Below, piece by piece: positions 4,726-6,762 of a stretch of DNA of 6,762 nucleotides. A program made the translations under genes and the position numbers. The DNA comes from Candidatus Stahliibacteriota bacterium (GTDB lineage: Bacteria > Hydrothermota > Tepidihabitantia > B3-TA06): the NCBI GenBank assembly GCA_030670165.1, contig DAOVCF010000109.1, forward strand, positions 1 to 6,762, in the 5' to 3' direction. Within the stretch, counting starts at the first letter, position 1. Every line of letters begins with the position of its first letter. The notes under the pieces are model-generated. The model searched no databases and had not been told where the DNA came from. It was given only the letters and a program-made list of their open reading frames with translations.

Positions 4726-5945
4726 ATCTACTTTTGATGCTGGTGATCTCAGGCAAGCTCTTGATTCCTATGGATTTATCCCAGACCAACCACCTGAAGG
4801 CCTACGGGATAGCCTATCACGCTCTGGCGCGCGGGGAAAAGGTCGAGTGGCTTTTGAACTACAGAGACGGTTCGTTCCTGCTTGAGAGCTCGAATGGGAG
4901 CGAGAAGGAGTGTTTACTTGCAGGGGTCAGGGTCGTGGAGATAGACATCGGCAAAGAGGCTGCGATCCGGGCTACCATCGAGGAAAGCAACATGAACGCG
5001 GTTCTGTTGGAGAAAGCGCCCAGAATCGCGGTTTACGCCCCGCCGACCGCCGATCCGTGGGATGACGCGGTCAGGCTGGCTTTGGAGTACGCGGAGATTC
5101 CATACGATGTGCTCTGGGACCCTGAAGTGCTTGCGGGCAAGCTTGCCGATTACGACTGGGTCCACCTGCACCACGAGGACTTTACCGGTCAGTACGGCAA
5201 GTTTTACTATAACTACCACAACGCCGACTGGTACAAGGAGCAGGTGAGGCTGAACGAGCAGACCGCAAAGAAGCTGGGGTTTGATGGGGTTCCCAAACTG
5301 AAGCTGGCGGTGGCAAAGGTAATCAAGCGCTACGTTCTCGAAGGAGGGTTCCTGTTCGCCATGTGCTCGGCCACCGACACCTATGACATCGCCCTGGCCG
5401 CTGAAGCAACGGATGTGGTGCACCAGATCTTTGACGGCACCCCGATGGACAAGGACTGCCAGGAAAAGCTCGACTACTCTCAGACCTTTGCGTTTGAGGG
5501 CTTTACTCTGGTAATGGACCCCTATCGCTACGAGCACTCAGATATCGACGTAAGCGAGGGTGCGGTGGCACGCGGCCCCGATGCGGTGTTCGCGCTGTTT
5601 GACTTCTCGGCAAAGTTCGATCCGGTCCCTTGCATGCTGGTTCAGGACCACACCGCACTTTGCAAGGAGTTTTTGGGTCAGAACACAGGCTTCAACCGGA
5701 AGTTCCTCAAGCGGGACGTGCTTGTCCTGGGCGAAGTTAAGGGTACCGAAGAGGTAAAGTACATCCACGGCAACTGGGGCGAGGGAACGTTTACCTTCCT
5801 CGGCGGGCACGACCCCGAGGATTATGCGCACCGGATAGGCGATCCGCCGACCGATCTTGAGATTTACCGTAACTCGCCAGGATACAGGTTGATTCTAAAC
5901 AACGTGCTTTTCCCAGCGGCAGAGCGCAAGCCTTTAAAAACATGA
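4722..5945 (+). CDS. unknown-function protein, possible class I glutamine-amidotransferase-like fold ('asparagine synthetase B'-labelled family)
   Basis: This 407-residue protein matches a family I remember from Bacteroidetes-type genomes whose members carry the label 'asparagine synthetase B'. The label is doubtful: there is no catalytic Cys at position 2 and no SGGxDS nucleotide loop of true AsnB. Recognisable blocks are LLIPMDLSQTNHLKAYG (13-29), WLLNYRDGSFL (43-53), WDDAVRLALEYAEIPYDVLW (113-132), DWVHLHHEDFTGQYGKF (145-161), EGGFLFAMCSATDTYDIALA (207-226), IHGNWGEGTFTFLGGHDPED (348-367) and SPGYRLILNNVLFPAA (385-400). The GGFLFAMC stretch resembles a nucleophile elbow (Cys215), and GxGTFTFLGGH the histidine strand, of class I amidotransferase-like folds; this is inference. 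The hydrophobic start MNLLLMLVIS is short for a signal peptide, whereas the relatives I recall have one, so location is unclear. It overlaps carbamate kinase by ATGA, with a weak GAGG at 4710-4713, and overlaps the DUF89 gene by ATGA. Confidence 0.85.
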   Translation: MNLLLMLVISGKLLIPMDLSQTNHLKAYGIAYHALARGEKVEWLLNYRDGSFLLESSNGSEKECLLAGVRVVEIDIGKEAAIRATIEESNMNAVLLEKAPRIAVYAPPTADPWDDAVRLALEYAEIPYDVLWDPEVLAGKLADYDWVHLHHEDFTGQYGKFYYNYHNADWYKEQVRLNEQTAKKLGFDGVPKLKLAVAKVIKRYVLEGGFLFAMCSATDTYDIALAAEATDVVHQIFDGTPMDKDCQEKLDYSQTFAFEGFTLVMDPYRYEHSDIDVSEGAVARGPDAVFALFDFSAKFDPVPCMLVQDHTALCKEFLGQNTGFNRKFLKRDVLVLGEVKGTEEVKYIHGNWGEGTFTFLGGHDPEDYAHRIGDPPTDLEIYRNSPGYRLILNNVLFPAAERKPLKT

Positions 5946-6762
5946 AATCCGATCCCCGCTGCACACCGTGTTTAGTACGCCAGCTTGAGCGCAGCGCAAA
6001 AGCTCTTCATCTACCCCAGGACGAATTTGATGCGTTAATTGCGAGAGCAAGAAAAGAGATACCTAATATCCCACTCAGCCTGCCGCCAAATATCTACTCC
6101 ACCGAGCTTCTAAGGATGCTTTATCAGGGGGGAGCCGATCCTTACAAGGAGGAGAAGATAAGGCACAACCGTGAGGTTGCCGAAATCCTGCCCTTTGTGA
6201 GGAAGATGGTAGAGCGATCGGCCAACCCCAAGAAGACGGCGTTGCTCGCGGCGTCACTGGGCAACATCATCGATCTGGGCACGAGAGAACGTATAGATAC
6301 AGGTGAGATAAGAGAGTTTCTGGAAACCGCCGCCTTTGAACGCGACGACAGCCCTGAACTCCTGAAGCGGGTGGAAAGCGCCCAGACCTTGATCTACGTG
6401 GTGGACAACGCGGGTGAGGTGCTTCTTGATGGTTTCTGTGCAGAAGTCCTTGGCGTACCGCAGACGATATTCGTAGCCAAGTCCTCACCTATCCTCAACG
6501 ACGTGACCGTTAAGGAGATGATCGATCTCGGTTTCGATCCGGAAAGTGTCGCAAGCACCGGCTCAAACGATCTGGGCATAAACTGGGAGACGCTCAACCC
6601 AGAGGTAAGAGAAAAGATGAGCCAAGCTGACGTGGTGATCGCCAAGGGCCACGCCAACTTCGAGGCATTTGCAGACGGCCCCCAGGAGGCCTTCCTTCTG
6701 TTAAAGATAAAGTGTGAAGTGGTTGCCGAGAAGATACGCGAGGACTGCGGCTCGCTCGTGTG
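5942..6762 (+). CDS. DUF89 metal-dependent phosphatase, bacterial/archaeal type (3' end cut by window)
   Basis: 273 codons are present and the frame is still open at the edge; relatives I recall are about 280-290 residues, so little is missing. Members of the DUF89 family are metal-dependent phosphatases thought to remove phosphate from damaged or unwanted sugar phosphates and similar metabolites. Visible landmarks are CTPC (7-10), the CxxC of stand-alone prokaryotic members; VVDNAGEVLLD (153-163), whose Asp-Asn and second Asp belong to the metal site; AKSSPILNDVT (179-189); and AKGHANFEAF (234-243), matching the family's KGQxNFE motif with His for Gln. LLKIKCEVVA (253-262) fits the family's last strand. 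The ATG overlaps the previous stop as ATGA and has no Shine-Dalgarno site (TTTAAAAAC precedes it), so translation is probably coupled to the upstream gene. The natural substrate cannot be told from sequence. The family assignment is firm. Confidence 0.9.
   Translation, partial: MKSDPRCTPCLVRQLERSAKALHLPQDEFDALIARARKEIPNIPLSLPPNIYSTELLRMLYQGGADPYKEEKIRHNREVAEILPFVRKMVERSANPKKTALLAASLGNIIDLGTRERIDTGEIREFLETAAFERDDSPELLKRVESAQTLIYVVDNAGEVLLDGFCAEVLGVPQTIFVAKSSPILNDVTVKEMIDLGFDPESVASTGSNDLGINWETLNPEVREKMSQADVVIAKGHANFEAFADGPQEAFLLLKIKCEVVAEKIREDCGSLV

Noticed and set aside
4914..5537. 207-codon open frame on the minus strand inside the 407-residue protein gene
   Set aside because: It is antisense to a clearly conserved coding sequence; its translation shows no recognisable motif.

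Overview
The window looks like a piece of an uncultured bacterial genome. Coding is dense, there are two leftward genes (plus a gene remnant) and one rightward operon, and the intergenic spaces are full of short hairpin-forming repeats. The gene content (a DUF3160 protein, a 'KLLIPMD...HLKAYG' protein whose relatives I remember mainly from Bacteroidetes-type genomes, and a CxxC-type DUF89 phosphatase) suggests a Gram-negative-type lineage near Bacteroidetes/FCB or candidate phyla such as WOR-3 or TA06. That placement is inference from memory and weak. No RNA gene, transposase, CRISPR array or phage gene was seen.

Left part (1-1862, minus strand): a long DUF3160 gene, cut by the window edge at its C-terminus, with a probable signal peptide, a strong Shine-Dalgarno site and a clear sigma70-like promoter.

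Middle (1863-3774): an AT-richer, repeat-laden accessory patch. It holds one intact membrane-anchored coiled-coil/TPR gene (2096-3043, minus) and, upstream of it on the same strand, a 5'-truncated relative (3227-about 3568). The two share a nearly identical 3' block: 139 nt with 4 differences, running from the hairpin pair through the stop region into the coding end. One of the four differences turns a lysine codon into an amber stop, so the intact gene loses a Lys/Pro-rich tail that is still encoded in frame downstream. Degenerate 'TCATTGCGAG...GATTGCT' repeats, 'CCCTCTCCC...GGGAGAGGG' hairpins and a 22-nt palindrome fill the spacers.

Right part (3742-6762, plus strand): a three-gene operon joined by two ATGA overlaps. 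It encodes carbamate kinase, a 407-residue protein of unknown function with a possible class I glutamine-amidotransferase-like fold (relatives carry the doubtful name 'asparagine synthetase B'), and a DUF89 metal-dependent phosphatase cut by the right edge. The combination of a carbamoyl-phosphate enzyme, a possible amidotransferase-like protein and a possible metabolite-repair phosphatase is the best candidate here for an undescribed pathway, but its chemistry cannot be read from sequence.

All three transcription units start from the same promoter layout, GCTTGAC then 16 nt after the -35 hexamer then TAnnnT. For the TPR gene and the carbamate kinase the predicted transcription start falls at or next to the start codon, suggesting leaderless mRNAs. 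A TTG-initiated start for the carbamate kinase would place its first codon on the -35 box and is therefore rejected.
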